48,402 nt of DNA from DATAFT01 sp035544635. GTDB taxonomy: Bacteria; Acidobacteriota; Thermoanaerobaculia; Multivoradales; Multivoraceae. A program made the translations under genes and the position numbers. A model generated the notes under the pieces. It was not told the DNA's origin, ran no database searches, and saw only the letters and a list, made by a program, of their open reading frames with translations. Shown piece by piece: positions 1 to 10,543 of the stretch. How positions within the stretch are numbered: position 1 is the stretch's first letter; each line of letters opens with the position of its first letter. The stretch is from the NCBI GenBank assembly GCA_035544635.1, contig DATKDQ010000053.1:1-48402 (forward strand), given 5' to 3'.

Positions 1-1758
1 CGCTGGGACCTCTCCGACCTCCTGCCCGACGCCGCGGACGAACGGATCGGCGCCGCGCTCGCACAAATCGAGCGGCGCGTGGAGGAGATCGAGGCCGGGC
101 GCGCGACGCTCGACGAGCTCACCGGCGAGGGCCTGCTCGGCCTGGTCCGTCTCTACGAAGCGATGACCGAGGAGATGACGATCCTCGGCGCCTATGCCGG
201 GTTGCGCTTCTCCGCCGACACCCAGGACGAGGAGGCGATCGCGCTGCGCAACCGCGTGAACCACGAGCTCACCGGGCTCGGCAATCGCATCCTCTTTTTT
301 CCGCTGTGGTGGAAGGGGCTCTCGGAGGATCGCGCCGGCGAGCTCGAGCGCGCGGCCGCCGCCGCCGGCGCCGACCCGGATGCCTCGTTCTATCTCCTGG
401 ACCAGCGGCGGCTGCGCCGCTACGCGCTCGACGAGTCGAGCGAGCAGCTCATCAACACCAAGGACGCCGATGGCATCGGCGGCCTGCTCACGGTGTTCTC
501 GATGCTCACCAACCGGCTCACCTTCAAGATGGAGATCGACGGCCGCGAGCAGGAGCTGACGCGCGACGAGCTGATCTCGCAGTTCCTGTCCGCCGACGGG
601 ACGCGCCGGCAGAGCGCGTACCAGGAGCTGGGACGCGTGCTGGAGCATGAGTCGAAGGTGCTGGGACAGATCTACACCCACCGGGTGCGCGATTGGCACT
701 CCGAGAACGTGAAGCTGCGCGGGTACGCGTCGCCGCTCGCGGTGCGCAACCTCTCGAACGACGTGCCTGACGAAGCGGTCGAAGCGCTGCTCGACACCAC
801 GGAGCGCAACGCCGTCCTGTTTCATCGCTATTTCCAGATCAAGGCGGGCTGGCTCGGCAGCGACCGGCTCCGTCGCTACGATCTGTACGCGCCGTTCGGC
901 GAGGGCGACCGGCGGGTCGACTACTCCGACGCGGTCGAGACCGTGCTCGGGACCTTCGCAGCGTTTCACCCCCGCTTCGCGCACGAGGCACGCCGCGTTT
1001 TCGAGCACGGCCATATCGACAGCGAGATCCGGACCGGCAAGCGCGGAGGCGCGTTCTGCGCCTCGGTGCTACCGCGCCTCACCCCGTGGGTCCATGTGAA
1101 CTACACCGGCCGCCTGCGCGACGTCGCGACGCTCGCGCACGAAATGGGCCACGCGATCCATGGCATGCTGGCGTCCGAGCACTCGATTCTCACCTTCCAT
1201 CCTTCCCTTCCGCTCGCCGAGACCGCATCGGTGTTCGCCGAGATCCTGGTCACCGAGAGGCTCCTCGCCGCTACCGAGGATCCGCAGTCGCGCCGGGAGC
1301 TGTTGGCGGGAGCGCTCGACGATATCTACGCCACCGTCGTGCGCCAGGCGTTTTTCGTCCGTTTCGAGATCGCCGCCCACGCCGCGATCCTCGAGAACCG
1401 GACGACCGAGGCACTGTGCGATCTCTACCTCGAGAACCTCGAGCGCCAGTTCGGCTCGTCGGTCGAGATCGCGCCCGAGTTCCGCTACGAGTGGCTGGGA
1501 ATCCCGCATCTGTACTCGGTTCCCTTCTACTGCTACGCCTACGCCTTCGGGCAGCTCCTGGTGCTCGCGCTCTACCGGCGGTACCAGGAGGATCCCGAGA
1601 GTTTCCGCGCCGGCTATCTGCGGCTCCTCTCGTACGGCGGAGCGGCCCGGCCGCAGGCGATCCTCGCCGAGGCGGACATCGACATCGGCGATCCAGGTTT
1701 CTGGCAGGGCGGTTTCGACGTGGTGGCGGGGATGATCGATCGCTTCGAGGCGGGATAG
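1..1758 (+). CDS. M3 family oligoendopeptidase (PepF-like), 5' partial
   Basis: Zinc metallopeptidase that would cleave short peptides in the cytoplasm. The frame is open from base 1 and the first visible residues, WDLSDLLPD, are typical of the start of oligoendopeptidase F proteins, so only a few codons are missing upstream; the GTG at 79 is internal. The visible 585 residues contain the M3 zinc motif HEMGHAIHG at about residues 380-388 (His, Glu, His) and a downstream ETASVFAE stretch holding the third ligand Glu. The C-terminal YSVPFYCYAYAFGQ block is also typical of the M3B group. It converges with the acyl-CoA synthetase gene, with only about 10 bases between the stops. Peptide versus protein substrate cannot be told from sequence. 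Confidence 0.93.
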   Translation, partial: RWDLSDLLPDAADERIGAALAQIERRVEEIEAGRATLDELTGEGLLGLVRLYEAMTEEMTILGAYAGLRFSADTQDEEAIALRNRVNHELTGLGNRILFFPLWWKGLSEDRAGELERAAAAAGADPDASFYLLDQRRLRRYALDESSEQLINTKDADGIGGLLTVFSMLTNRLTFKMEIDGREQELTRDELISQFLSADGTRRQSAYQELGRVLEHESKVLGQIYTHRVRDWHSENVKLRGYASPLAVRNLSNDVPDEAVEALLDTTERNAVLFHRYFQIKAGWLGSDRLRRYDLYAPFGEGDRRVDYSDAVETVLGTFAAFHPRFAHEARRVFEHGHIDSEIRTGKRGGAFCASVLPRLTPWVHVNYTGRLRDVATLAHEMGHAIHGMLASEHSILTFHPSLPLAETASVFAEILVTERLLAATEDPQSRRELLAGALDDIYATVVRQAFFVRFEIAAHAAILENRTTEALCDLYLENLERQFGSSVEIAPEFRYEWLGIPHLYSVPFYCYAYAFGQLLVLALYRRYQEDPESFRAGYLRLLSYGGAARPQAILAEADIDIGDPGFWQGGFDVVAGMIDRFEAG

Positions 1759-1768
1759 GAGCGGGACG

Positions 1769-3577
1769 CTACCGTTCCAGCCGCTGCGACTTCAAGTACA
1801 TCGAGGCCACCAGATCGGCGTAGCGCTCGAGGATGAGCTTGCGCCGCAGCTTGAGGGTGGGCGTCATCTCGCCGCGCTCGAGCGTGAACTCGTGGTCCAT
1901 GAGCCGGAAACGGCGGATGCGGTCGTGCTCGGCGAGCTTGCGGTTGACGTCGGCCACGGTGGCCTCGACGCGGTCGAGGAGCGCCGGATGGCTGACGCGC
2001 TCGGCTGGCGTGAGCTGGTGCACCTCCTCCGGAAGGTCCTCGGAGCTCGGCACCAGAAGGGCGGTCAGGTAGGGATAGTTGTCGCCGATGACGATCGCCT
2101 GCGCCAGCACGCCGCTGGCGGTGAGGAGCTGCTCGATGGGCTGCGGCGCGATGTTCTTTCCGCCCGAGGTCACGATCAGGTCCTTCTTGCGATCGGTGAT
2201 GTGAAGGAAGCCTTCGCGGTCGAGATGGCCGACGTCGCCGGTGTGGAACCAGCCATCGGGGTCGATCGCCTCCGCGGTCGCCTCGGGCTGGTTCCAGTAG
2301 CCGCGCATCAGGCCCGGGCTCCGGGCCAGAATCTCGCCGTCGTCCGCGATCCGTAGCTCGACTCCCGGGATCGGCGTGCCCACGGCTCCGAAGTGGCTCT
2401 TGCCGGGTCGGTTGAGGCACAGCACGGGGGAGGTCTCGGTGAGGCCGTACCCCTCGTAAATGCCGATGCCGACCGCGGCGAAGAACCGCCCGATCTTCTC
2501 GGGGAGGGCCGCGCCGCCGGCGATCGCGAAGCGCAGGCGTCCACCGAAGCGGTCCCGGATCTTCTTGAAGACGAGCCGTGATGCGACGGTGTACTGAAGG
2601 GTGAGCCGCGCCGGGACTCGGAGCTCGCCCCCCTCGGTGCAACGCTCCCCCACGTCGGCTGCCCAACGGAACACCTTTTGCAAGCGCGCCGGCTCCTTGC
2701 GCACGTTCTCGATCACGCGCAGGTATGCGCGCTCGTAGAGGCGAGGCACCGAGGCGAGGATGGTGGGACGCACTTCGGTGAGCGCGCGCGGAGCCTGCTC
2801 GATCGACGTCAGGTACTGGATCGACACTCCCTTGTAGAGGAAGAGGTAATCGGCGAGGCGCTGAAAGACGTGCGACAGCGGTAGGAACGAGAGCGTCACG
2901 TCGTCGCTGCCGATCGGGAAGGCATCGGCGCAGGCGAGGAAGTTGGAGACCAGGTTGCGGTGGGTCAGCATCACACCCTTGGGGGGTCCCGTGGTGCCGC
3001 TGGTGTAGATCAGGCTCGCCAGGTCCTCGAGGTCGACCCGGCCGCGGAAGCCATCCAGCGGCCGCTCGCCCGCCGCCCGGGCACCCTCCGAGAGCAGCGC
3101 CTCGAAGGCCACATCCTTCTCGGCGGCGCGTTCCCCGGTGATCGCGACGCCGTCGATCGCGCCGGTCAAGAGCGGGCGCGTCCGACGCAGCGCCTCCGCC
3201 TGCTCCTCGCCGCGATAGAAGATCCAGCGGCTGCCGCTGTCCTCGACGATGAACGCGATCTGATCGGGCGGCAGCGTGATGTAGATCGGCACCACGATGG
3301 CGCCCAGGAGATGACAGGCGAAGTCCACCAGGTGCCATTCGGGACAGTTGGCGGCGAGAATCGCGATCCGGTCCCCCTTCGCGACGCCCCGCTGTTCGAG
3401 GGCACCGGCCAGATGATGGATGCCCTCGAGCCATTCCTCGGCCGACCACCATCGCCAGTCGCCGTCGCGCTTGCCCGCCACCAGGCGTGGCCGCCCGTGG
3501 CCGGCCGCCGCGACGTGGAAAGCGAGATCGGCGAGGGTCGCCGGAGTCTGGCCGCCCTTTGCTCTGGGGATGATCAA
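1769..3577 (-). CDS. long-chain acyl-CoA synthetase (AMP-forming)
   Basis: Adenylate-forming ligase of the FadD/FAA1 type that activates fatty acids to acyl-CoA through an acyl-AMP intermediate. Motifs in order (602-residue numbering): P-loop-like YTSGTTGPPKG near 191, EGYGLTETSP near 375, GWFHTGD near 442 and DRKKDLI near 462, followed by GGKNIAPQPIE with the hinge region. The start chosen is the TTG at 3577, preceded by GGGAG at 5-6 nt spacing; the frame stays open to 3733 but that would overlap the upstream yggS-like gene and add a low-complexity Arg-rich tail. It is the last gene of a minus-strand run with the YggS-like and zinc-ribbon genes. Chain-length preference cannot be read from the sequence. 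Confidence 0.93.
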   Translation of the reverse strand: MIIPRAKGGQTPATLADLAFHVAAAGHGRPRLVAGKRDGDWRWWSAEEWLEGIHHLAGALEQRGVAKGDRIAILAANCPEWHLVDFACHLLGAIVVPIYITLPPDQIAFIVEDSGSRWIFYRGEEQAEALRRTRPLLTGAIDGVAITGERAAEKDVAFEALLSEGARAAGERPLDGFRGRVDLEDLASLIYTSGTTGPPKGVMLTHRNLVSNFLACADAFPIGSDDVTLSFLPLSHVFQRLADYLFLYKGVSIQYLTSIEQAPRALTEVRPTILASVPRLYERAYLRVIENVRKEPARLQKVFRWAADVGERCTEGGELRVPARLTLQYTVASRLVFKKIRDRFGGRLRFAIAGGAALPEKIGRFFAAVGIGIYEGYGLTETSPVLCLNRPGKSHFGAVGTPIPGVELRIADDGEILARSPGLMRGYWNQPEATAEAIDPDGWFHTGDVGHLDREGFLHITDRKKDLIVTSGGKNIAPQPIEQLLTASGVLAQAIVIGDNYPYLTALLVPSSEDLPEEVHQLTPAERVSHPALLDRVEATVADVNRKLAEHDRIRRFRLMDHEFTLERGEMTPTLKLRRKLILERYADLVASMYLKSQRLER

Positions 3578-3638
3578 CCCTGCTCCCTCACCGCCGCCCG
3601 GAGGCGCCCGCGCGGCATCCGATCGTTCCGACGCCCGC

Positions 3639-4334
3639 TCAGCCGTCGCCGCTCGCCGGTCGCGGACCGAAGAGCGCCGTGCCGATCCGCACGTGCGTCG
3701 CCCCCTCTTCGACCGCCACCTCGAAGTCGTCACTCATGCCCATCGAGAGCCAGCCAGAAAACGACGCGCGCCGGAGGGTCGCCCTGACCCGATCCCGGAG
3801 CTCCGCCAGAGCCCGGAACCAGGGCCGGGCCGCCGTCGCGTCGCGGCCCGCCGGAGGGATGCTCATGAGGCCGACCCACTCCAGACCCTGCAGCTCGATC
3901 AGGCTGGGCAGCTCGGTCAGGAGATCATCCGCCGTGAAGCCATGCTTGGTCGGCTCGCCGGCGAGGTTCACCTCGAGGAAGCAGGGCAGGACGCGCCCGA
4001 GCCGGACCGCCTCGCGGTGGAGCACCTCCGCCAGGCGGGGCCGATCGACCGAGTGGAAGGCGGCCAACGCCGCCGCCGCTGCGCGCGCCTTGTTGGTCTG
4101 GAGCGGACCGATGAAGTGCCACTCGATCGCCGGGGGGAGGAGCGGCATCTTGGCGAGCGCCTCCTGCACCCGGCTCTCGCCGAACACCTCGACCCCGGCC
4201 TCCCACGCGGCTCGCACTCGCTCCGCCGGCTGTCCCTTGCTCGCCCCGATCAGCGTCACCGATGCGGGATCGCGCCCGGCGCGCCGCGCCGCCGCGGCGA
4301 TGCGGGAGCGGATCTCGGAGACCCGCTCGCCCAC
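3639..4334 (-). CDS. YggS/PROSC family pyridoxal phosphate homeostasis protein
   Basis: PLP-binding protein of the alanine-racemase-like TIM-barrel fold; the family keeps PLP homeostasis and has no known catalytic reaction. The PLP lysine lies in LIGASKG (about K33), followed by the family blocks FGESRVQEA, EWHFIGPLQTNKA, FLEVNLAGEPTKHGF, LMSIPP and the C-terminal LSMGMSDDFEVAVEEGATHVRIGTALFG (quoted here as LSMGMSDDFEVA then THVRIGTALFG). The GTG at 4334 gives 231 residues, the usual family length; an ATG at 4424 is possible but adds about 30 atypical residues and overlaps the upstream gene. It sits between the acyl-CoA synthetase and zinc-ribbon genes on the same strand. Confidence 0.93.
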   Translation of the reverse strand: MGERVSEIRSRIAAAARRAGRDPASVTLIGASKGQPAERVRAAWEAGVEVFGESRVQEALAKMPLLPPAIEWHFIGPLQTNKARAAAAALAAFHSVDRPRLAEVLHREAVRLGRVLPCFLEVNLAGEPTKHGFTADDLLTELPSLIELQGLEWVGLMSIPPAGRDATAARPWFRALAELRDRVRATLRRASFSGWLSMGMSDDFEVAVEEGATHVRIGTALFGPRPASGDG

Positions 4335-4378
4335 CGCGGCGGCGTCCTCGAGCGCCGTCCCGGAGGTGGCTCTGGGGC

Positions 4379-5119
4379 TCAGACGTGGTCCTCGACGCGC
4401 AGGAATCGCTGGCACCGTTCGCACTGGACGAGGGCGCCGGTGTTCTTGATCTCGACGATGATCTGCGGCCGGACGCGGTAGTTGCAGACCGAGCAGTGCC
4501 AGGCCGCCTGGCTGCGGCCGAACGCCGGCATCTTGGTCACGGTGGAGAGCGTCTCGCCGTCGAGACGGCGGTAGAGGAGCTCGAACTGGCGCAGCATCTG
4601 GCCGGGGATGAGCCGGCGCAGCCGGTCGATGTCACGCTCGACGTCCGCAAGCCGCGCCACCACCTCAGGCCGTCCTCGTTCCCACTGCTCCAGCAGCTCG
4701 CGATAGCGGCGGTCGAGCTCCGCGAACTCGGCGCGCGCCTGCTCCAGCTCGCGCCGCGCGCTCTCGACGCGCTCGAGCAGCGCGAGAGCCGCGTCCTCGT
4801 GCGTCGAGACCTTCGCCTTCGCGGTGTCGATCTCCTTGAGCAGCGCTCCGTACTCGCGTTGCGTCGTCACCCGGTTGATCTGCTCCTGGTACTGCTGCAG
4901 CTTGCTGGTGGCGTCGGCCGCGGCGACCTCCGCGGACCGGCGCTCGCCTTCGTCGACATCGATCTGGCCCTCGAGCTGCTTCACGAGCTCGAGCAGGGCT
5001 CGATGCTGGTCGTGGATGGGTAGCATCGAATCGGGGATGCCTGCGAGCTGTCGGCGCGCCGTGTCCGCCTCTTTGAGCGCAAGTTGCAGCTGAACCAGAG
5101 AGTCAAGCTCTCGGGGCAT
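4379..5119 (-). CDS. coiled-coil protein with C-terminal C4 zinc ribbon (DUF164-like)
   Basis: A 246-residue protein with a long Leu/Glu/Arg-rich antiparallel coiled coil over about residues 1-190 and a C-terminal zinc ribbon made by CSVC and CERC pairs. This is the arrangement of the CT398/zf-RING_7 family, which is widespread but of uncertain function; links to flagellar or secretion systems and to RNA polymerase sigma-54 have been proposed for relatives. The start MPRELDSLVQ at 5119 is preferred because a GGGAGGG box lies about 11 nt upstream, whereas the frame further upstream (to 5161) is unlike the family. It is the first gene of the minus-strand run ending at 1769. Confidence 0.85.
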   Translation of the reverse strand: MPRELDSLVQLQLALKEADTARRQLAGIPDSMLPIHDQHRALLELVKQLEGQIDVDEGERRSAEVAAADATSKLQQYQEQINRVTTQREYGALLKEIDTAKAKVSTHEDAALALLERVESARRELEQARAEFAELDRRYRELLEQWERGRPEVVARLADVERDIDRLRRLIPGQMLRQFELLYRRLDGETLSTVTKMPAFGRSQAAWHCSVCNYRVRPQIIVEIKNTGALVQCERCQRFLRVEDHV

Positions 5120-5195
5120 AAGTGAGCAATCCCTCCCTGCGGGGCGAGACATGCATCGCATCAGCCGGCGCGATCCGGGTGCGCTTCCGAGTCCC

Positions 5196-5271
5196 TGGTG
5201 GGTCCACCTGGATTCGAACCAGGGACCTGCCGGTTATGAGCCGGACGCTCTAACCACTGAGCTATGGACCC
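5196..5271 (-). tRNA. tRNA with CAU anticodon (tRNA-Ile2 or elongator tRNA-Met)
   Basis: The minus strand folds into a complete 76-nt cloverleaf. Acceptor stem GGGTCCA pairs with TGGACCC, discriminator A and an encoded CCA end; D arm GCTC/GAGC with an 8-nt loop; anticodon loop CTCATAA on a CCGG stem; T arm CCTGG-TTCGAAT-CCAGG. The outer pair of the anticodon stem is T-C, a mismatch. CAU may be read by methionyl tRNA or, after lysidine modification, by tRNA-Ile2. The short D loop (AGTGGTTA) resembles Ile2 of proteobacteria, but the 4-69 pair is U-A rather than C-G, so identity is left open. Confidence 0.93.
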
Positions 5272-5298
5272 GGATGGCCGCCAGGCCTGGGGAGCGGG

Positions 5299-5307
5299 AG
5301 TATAGCA
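5299..5307 (-). promoter_or_regulatory. extended -10 promoter for the tRNA
   Basis: On the minus strand the sequence reads TGC-TATACT, a TGn extended -10 element about 28 nt upstream of the mature tRNA 5' end. No good -35 is visible, as is common with extended -10 promoters. The assignment is inference from sequence. Confidence 0.55.
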
Positions 5308-5444
5308 CCGGCGGTGCGGGGCCCCGAGCCGCCGCGAGATCCGAAAGGCGGCGCCCCGCGCCCTTCTGTCCCGGCCTCCCGACACCCCCCGGAGTGTGCC
5401 GGCGCGGATCGCCGTCGTGGCGCGCCCTGGTGGGTCTTACGCGC

Positions 5445-5471
5445 TCGACCCCGCGCTACGATTGATATAGT
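5445..5471 (+). promoter_or_regulatory. possible promoter of the lipoprotein gene
   Basis: TATAGT (5466-5471) with a partial -35 TCGACC at a short 15-nt spacing, about 48 nt upstream of the lipoprotein start. The -10 is good and the -35 weak. Confidence 0.35.
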
Positions 5472-5518
5472 CGGCGGTCCACGCGAGGGTTCCATTCCGT
5501 TCTAGAGGGGAGGTCGCG

Positions 5519-6352
5519 ATGTCGAGCAGGAACCAGATCCTTGCCGCACTCGGTCTGTGCGCGGCGTTCGCTCTGGCCTGCGGTCCCAGTCAGGAAAAGG
5601 TCAAGGCCAACGCCAGGGCCGAGGAGTGGCGGGCGATCCAGGCCGACCGCGCGGCGCTCGACGACCTGCGCGCCCAGCTCGCGGCGGCTCGTGACCGGAC
5701 CGACGTGGCGGCCGAAGCCACGGCTGGCGCGGCCCCGCCCGCGGAGGGAGCGACCGACGGCGAGGCCGAGCCGTCGCCCGAAGCGACGGAGGAACGGGAG
5801 CTCCAGGCCCGGGTCGGCGAGAGCACCGATCGCTTCCTCGAGCGGCTGGTGACGTTCATCAACGAGCACGCCTTCTTCGAGGGCGAGGAGCCGGCCCCGG
5901 AAGTGGCCGCGGCGATCCGCATGAAGAGCTCCGAGGACCAGCTGCTCGCACGCGAGTACATCGAGCGCGGCGGCGACCATGCGAAGGCGATCGACATCCT
6001 CCAGAGCGCGAAGGCGGTCGATCCGGACAACCCGGAGCTCGAGGCCGCTCTGGCCGAGGCCGAGCGGCTGCGCTACATGGACCGCGAGCGATTTTCCCGC
6101 GTGAGCAAGGGGATGAGCGAGGCTGAGGTTCGCCGCGAGCTGGGGCAGGTCAAGCACCAGAACATCCGCAAGTACGAGGACGGCAAGGTGATCGCGTGGT
6201 TCTACCCCAGAGAGGGGGGGGCGGCGGCGGCGGTGTTCTTCCGGCCTCGCAACGGCCAATTCAAGGTCGACGCCGTCAACTTCGAGGCGGTGAAGTCCGC
6301 GGCCGAGCGGGCGGCAGCAGGGGAGTCGGGCGAGGAGTCGGCCACCGATTGA
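5519..6352 (+). CDS. putative lipoprotein with SmpA/OmlA-like C-terminal motif
   Basis: A 277-residue protein of unassigned function. It begins with a lipoprotein signal peptide ending in ALACG, so the mature protein would be acylated at Cys21 and exported. Residues about 30-110 are a charged, Ala/Glu/Pro-rich linker. The middle (HAKAIDILQSAKAVDPDNPELEAA) looks like a TPR unit. The C-terminal part, FSRVSKGMSEAEVRRELGQ followed by a Lys/Tyr beta stretch, resembles the SmpA/OmlA (BamE-like) fold motif 'GMsxxeVxxxLG'. RBS GGGGAGG lies 6 nt before the ATG. A run of eight G at about 6213-6220 sits in the coding part but the frame continues normally through it. Membership in outer-membrane assembly is only suggested. 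Confidence 0.8.
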   Translation: MSSRNQILAALGLCAAFALACGPSQEKVKANARAEEWRAIQADRAALDDLRAQLAAARDRTDVAAEATAGAAPPAEGATDGEAEPSPEATEERELQARVGESTDRFLERLVTFINEHAFFEGEEPAPEVAAAIRMKSSEDQLLAREYIERGGDHAKAIDILQSAKAVDPDNPELEAALAEAERLRYMDRERFSRVSKGMSEAEVRRELGQVKHQNIRKYEDGKVIAWFYPREGGAAAAVFFRPRNGQFKVDAVNFEAVKSAAERAAAGESGEESATD

Positions 6353-6376
6353 CCCGGGCTCGAGATCGGGTAAGAT
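6349..6376 (+). promoter_or_regulatory. promoter of the rpsU-dnaG-rpoD operon
   Basis: TTGACC (6349-6354), 16-nt spacer, TAAGAT (6371-6376): a strong sigma-70 type match, about 97 nt upstream of the rpsU start. The -35 hexamer includes the TGA stop codon of the preceding lipoprotein gene. Confidence 0.6.
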
Positions 6377-6472
6377 AGGCGGCCCCGCTCCGCCGGGACC
6401 GGTCGAGGCGTGTCTCGACCGAATCGTCGTCGCGAGCCCCTCGCTCGCGTCAAAAGTGAGGTGATTTCGCTC

Positions 6473-6682
6473 ATGCCGGTCGTGCACGTTCGCGAAGAAG
6501 AGAGCTTCGAGAACGCACTGCGTCGCTTCAAGAGGAAGTGTGAGAAAGAGGGCATCCTCACCGAGCTGAAGAAGCGCCAGCATTACGAGAAGCCCTCGGT
6601 GAAGCGCAAGCGCAAAGCCCTGCAGGCCCGCAAGAAGGTGCTCCGCAAGATGGCGGAGGAGCGGCGAACGGGTCTCGGTTGA
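6473..6682 (+). CDS. rpsU: 30S ribosomal protein S21
   Basis: Small-subunit ribosomal protein of 69 residues. MPVVHVREEESFENALRRFK is the family's beginning, followed by the Lys/Arg-rich helix YEKPSVKRKRKALQARKK. The ATG at 6473 is chosen over an upstream in-frame start at 6410 because it has an AGGTGA box about 8 nt upstream and gives the normal length. It heads the macromolecular-synthesis operon with dnaG and rpoD. Confidence 0.97.
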   Translation: MPVVHVREEESFENALRRFKRKCEKEGILTELKKRQHYEKPSVKRKRKALQARKKVLRKMAEERRTGLG

Positions 6683-6832
6683 CGGATTCTTCGGCCGGCC
6701 GATTCGGTGCCGCGAGCGTCGTGACTCGACGATCGAGACAGCACCGGATCGGCATCGCCAGGTCATGAGCGCCGGCCCGAGGGCGAGGCTGGGGTTTGCC
6801 CTCCGCTGGCGCTCGTCGCCGCCTGTGGCCGC

Positions 6833-8635
6833 ATGGCACTCGGCAACATCCATCTGACGCCCCAGCTGATCCAGGCCGTTCGCGACAGCGTAGACATCCT
6901 GGACGTCGCGGCGACGGTGACCCGCCTCGAGAAGCGAGGCAACCGCTACTGGGGCCTCTGCCCCTTCCACAAGGAGAAGACGCCGTCGTTCAGCCTGGAC
7001 GCGACGCGCGGCCTCTTCTACTGCTTCGGCTGCGGCGCCGGCGGGGATGCCATCCGGCTCCACATGCAGTCGAGCGGCGATGACTTCCCGGCGGCGATCG
7101 AGGCGCTCGCCCGCGCCCACGGCATTCCGCTGCCCGCGGCCTCCCGAGCGGCGCGTGGCGGGCCCGACCCGGAAGAGATCCTCGGTGCGGCCGCCGACCT
7201 CTACCAGGCGGAGCTCGCCCGATCGCGCGAGGCGCTCGCGTATCTGGCGGGCCGTCGCATCCCCGAACCGGTGGCGAAACGGTTCCGGCTCGGCTACGCG
7301 CCGGACAGCTACGACTTCCTGCTCGGCGCGCTGCGTCGTCGGTACCGCGTCGAGGACCTGGTGGCCGTCGGGCTGGTCGCGAGCAAGGAAGGCGGCGGCC
7401 GATCCTGGGACCGCTTTCGGGACCGCCTGATCTTTCCGATCTTCGGCGTCTCGGGCCGCATCGTCGGGTTCGGCGGCCGCACTCTGGGCGAGGATCGCGC
7501 CAAGTACCTCAACACTCCCGAGACCGAGCGATTTCGCAAGCGCCACGTGCTGTACGGTCTCGACCACGCCCGGCGCGCCGCCCGTGAGCGCGGTGCGCTG
7601 CTTCTGGTCGAGGGCTACTTCGACCTGCTAGCCGCCGTTTCGAGCGGCATCGACTGGGTCGCAGCATCGATGGGCACGGCGCTCACCGCGGAGCAGGCGA
7701 GGCTAGCCGCTCGCTTCGCGGAGGAGGTGGTCATCGGGTACGACGGCGATTCCGCCGGCGAGGAGGCCAGCCGGAAGGCGCTGCCGATCCTCCTCGCCCA
7801 GGGGTTGCGCGTGCGCCGCCTGCGGCTTCCCGACGGCGCCGATCCCGACTCCTTCCGGCAGAGCCGCGGCGAGGCGGCGTTGGCCGCGCTCGTCGCCGAC
7901 GCCCCCGATGCGGTCGAGCTCGAGCTCGACCGCCAGGTCGAGGGTAACCCCAGATCGCCGCACGACTTGGCGCGCAGCGCAAAGGCCGTCCGCGAGCTCC
8001 TCGCCACCGTTCCCGATGCCGTGGTGCGCTTCTCCTACGGTCGCCGCGCCGCGGACCGGTTGGGGATTCCGCCGGACCTGCTGTGGAGGTCGGGGCCGGA
8101 CGGGGCGTCGAGCGGCTCGCCGTCGTCGGGCCGGCCGGCGGCGGCTGTCTCCAGCGCCGGTCGGACCGCCCAGCCGGCCCCGCCAGGCGGCAAGCGCGAG
8201 GTCTTGAGTCTCGAGGAGCGGGTTCTTCAGCTACTCCTGAGTGGAGAGGTAGCGCCGCCGCCGATCCGGGAGCTACCTGGGACCGAGATATTCCTCGATC
8301 CGGTGTGCGGGAATATTTTCGGGAAGTTTCTCGCTCTCTATACAGAGGTCGGCGGTGTACCGGACGTTCGAATCGTGCTCGACGCACTCGCGGAGAGCCG
8401 CGAATCGCTTGACCGGGCGGCTAGAATTCTGCTAGAAACGCCCTCTTGTTCGGAGACGGCCGGCGAGCTCGAGTACTCCTTGCGCCAACTGACCACGCGG
8501 TGGCAGCGGGAGCGACAGCGCAAGCTCGCACTGGAGATCCGCGAAGCGCAGCGACGTGGTGATCTGGTCCGCCTGGATGCTCTAATCCAAGAGAACAACG
8601 CTCTCACCAGGGCCCTGCATGAGCTCGAGGCCTAG
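6833..8635 (+). CDS. dnaG: DNA primase
   Basis: Makes RNA primers for chromosome replication. The N-terminal CHC2 zinc-binding domain has Cys43, His46, Cys64 and Cys67 (CPFH...CFGC). The catalytic core follows (KRFRLGYAPD, PIFGVSGRIVGFGGR, KYLNTPET) with the TOPRIM motif LLVEGYFDLL near residue 260 and GYDGDSAGEEA near 302. The C-terminal ~150 residues, probably the DnaB-binding part, begin after a Ser/Gly/Pro-rich linker near 425-455. Length (600 aa) is usual. The gap to rpsU is 150 nt, shows no clear terminator, and no strong RBS is visible before the ATG. Confidence 0.97.
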   Translation: MALGNIHLTPQLIQAVRDSVDILDVAATVTRLEKRGNRYWGLCPFHKEKTPSFSLDATRGLFYCFGCGAGGDAIRLHMQSSGDDFPAAIEALARAHGIPLPAASRAARGGPDPEEILGAAADLYQAELARSREALAYLAGRRIPEPVAKRFRLGYAPDSYDFLLGALRRRYRVEDLVAVGLVASKEGGGRSWDRFRDRLIFPIFGVSGRIVGFGGRTLGEDRAKYLNTPETERFRKRHVLYGLDHARRAARERGALLLVEGYFDLLAAVSSGIDWVAASMGTALTAEQARLAARFAEEVVIGYDGDSAGEEASRKALPILLAQGLRVRRLRLPDGADPDSFRQSRGEAALAALVADAPDAVELELDRQVEGNPRSPHDLARSAKAVRELLATVPDAVVRFSYGRRAADRLGIPPDLLWRSGPDGASSGSPSSGRPAAAVSSAGRTAQPAPPGGKREVLSLEERVLQLLLSGEVAPPPIRELPGTEIFLDPVCGNIFGKFLALYTEVGGVPDVRIVLDALAESRESLDRAARILLETPSCSETAGELEYSLRQLTTRWQRERQRKLALEIREAQRRGDLVRLDALIQENNALTRALHELEA

Positions 8636-8776
8636 CAAGCGATCGGGAGCCCGACCCCGGCACACCGGGGGCTCGAGCGAACGCCGGTGGTTCGCCGCAT
8701 CGGGGCTCGCCGGTGATCGACGCGGAGTCCGGCCCTGGCGAGGCTTTCGCGCTACCTTGATCTAGGAGATCCACTT

Positions 8777-10489
<1,713 letters not shown>

Positions 10490-10543
10490 GTGCCGCTGGA
10501 ATCGTTGAGGGAGTAGGCGGCCGCCGGCCGGGAGGGCCTCATC

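Noticed and set aside
6205..6235. G-run in the lipoprotein gene as a frameshift site
   Set aside because: The reading frame and SmpA-like pattern continue normally on both sides.
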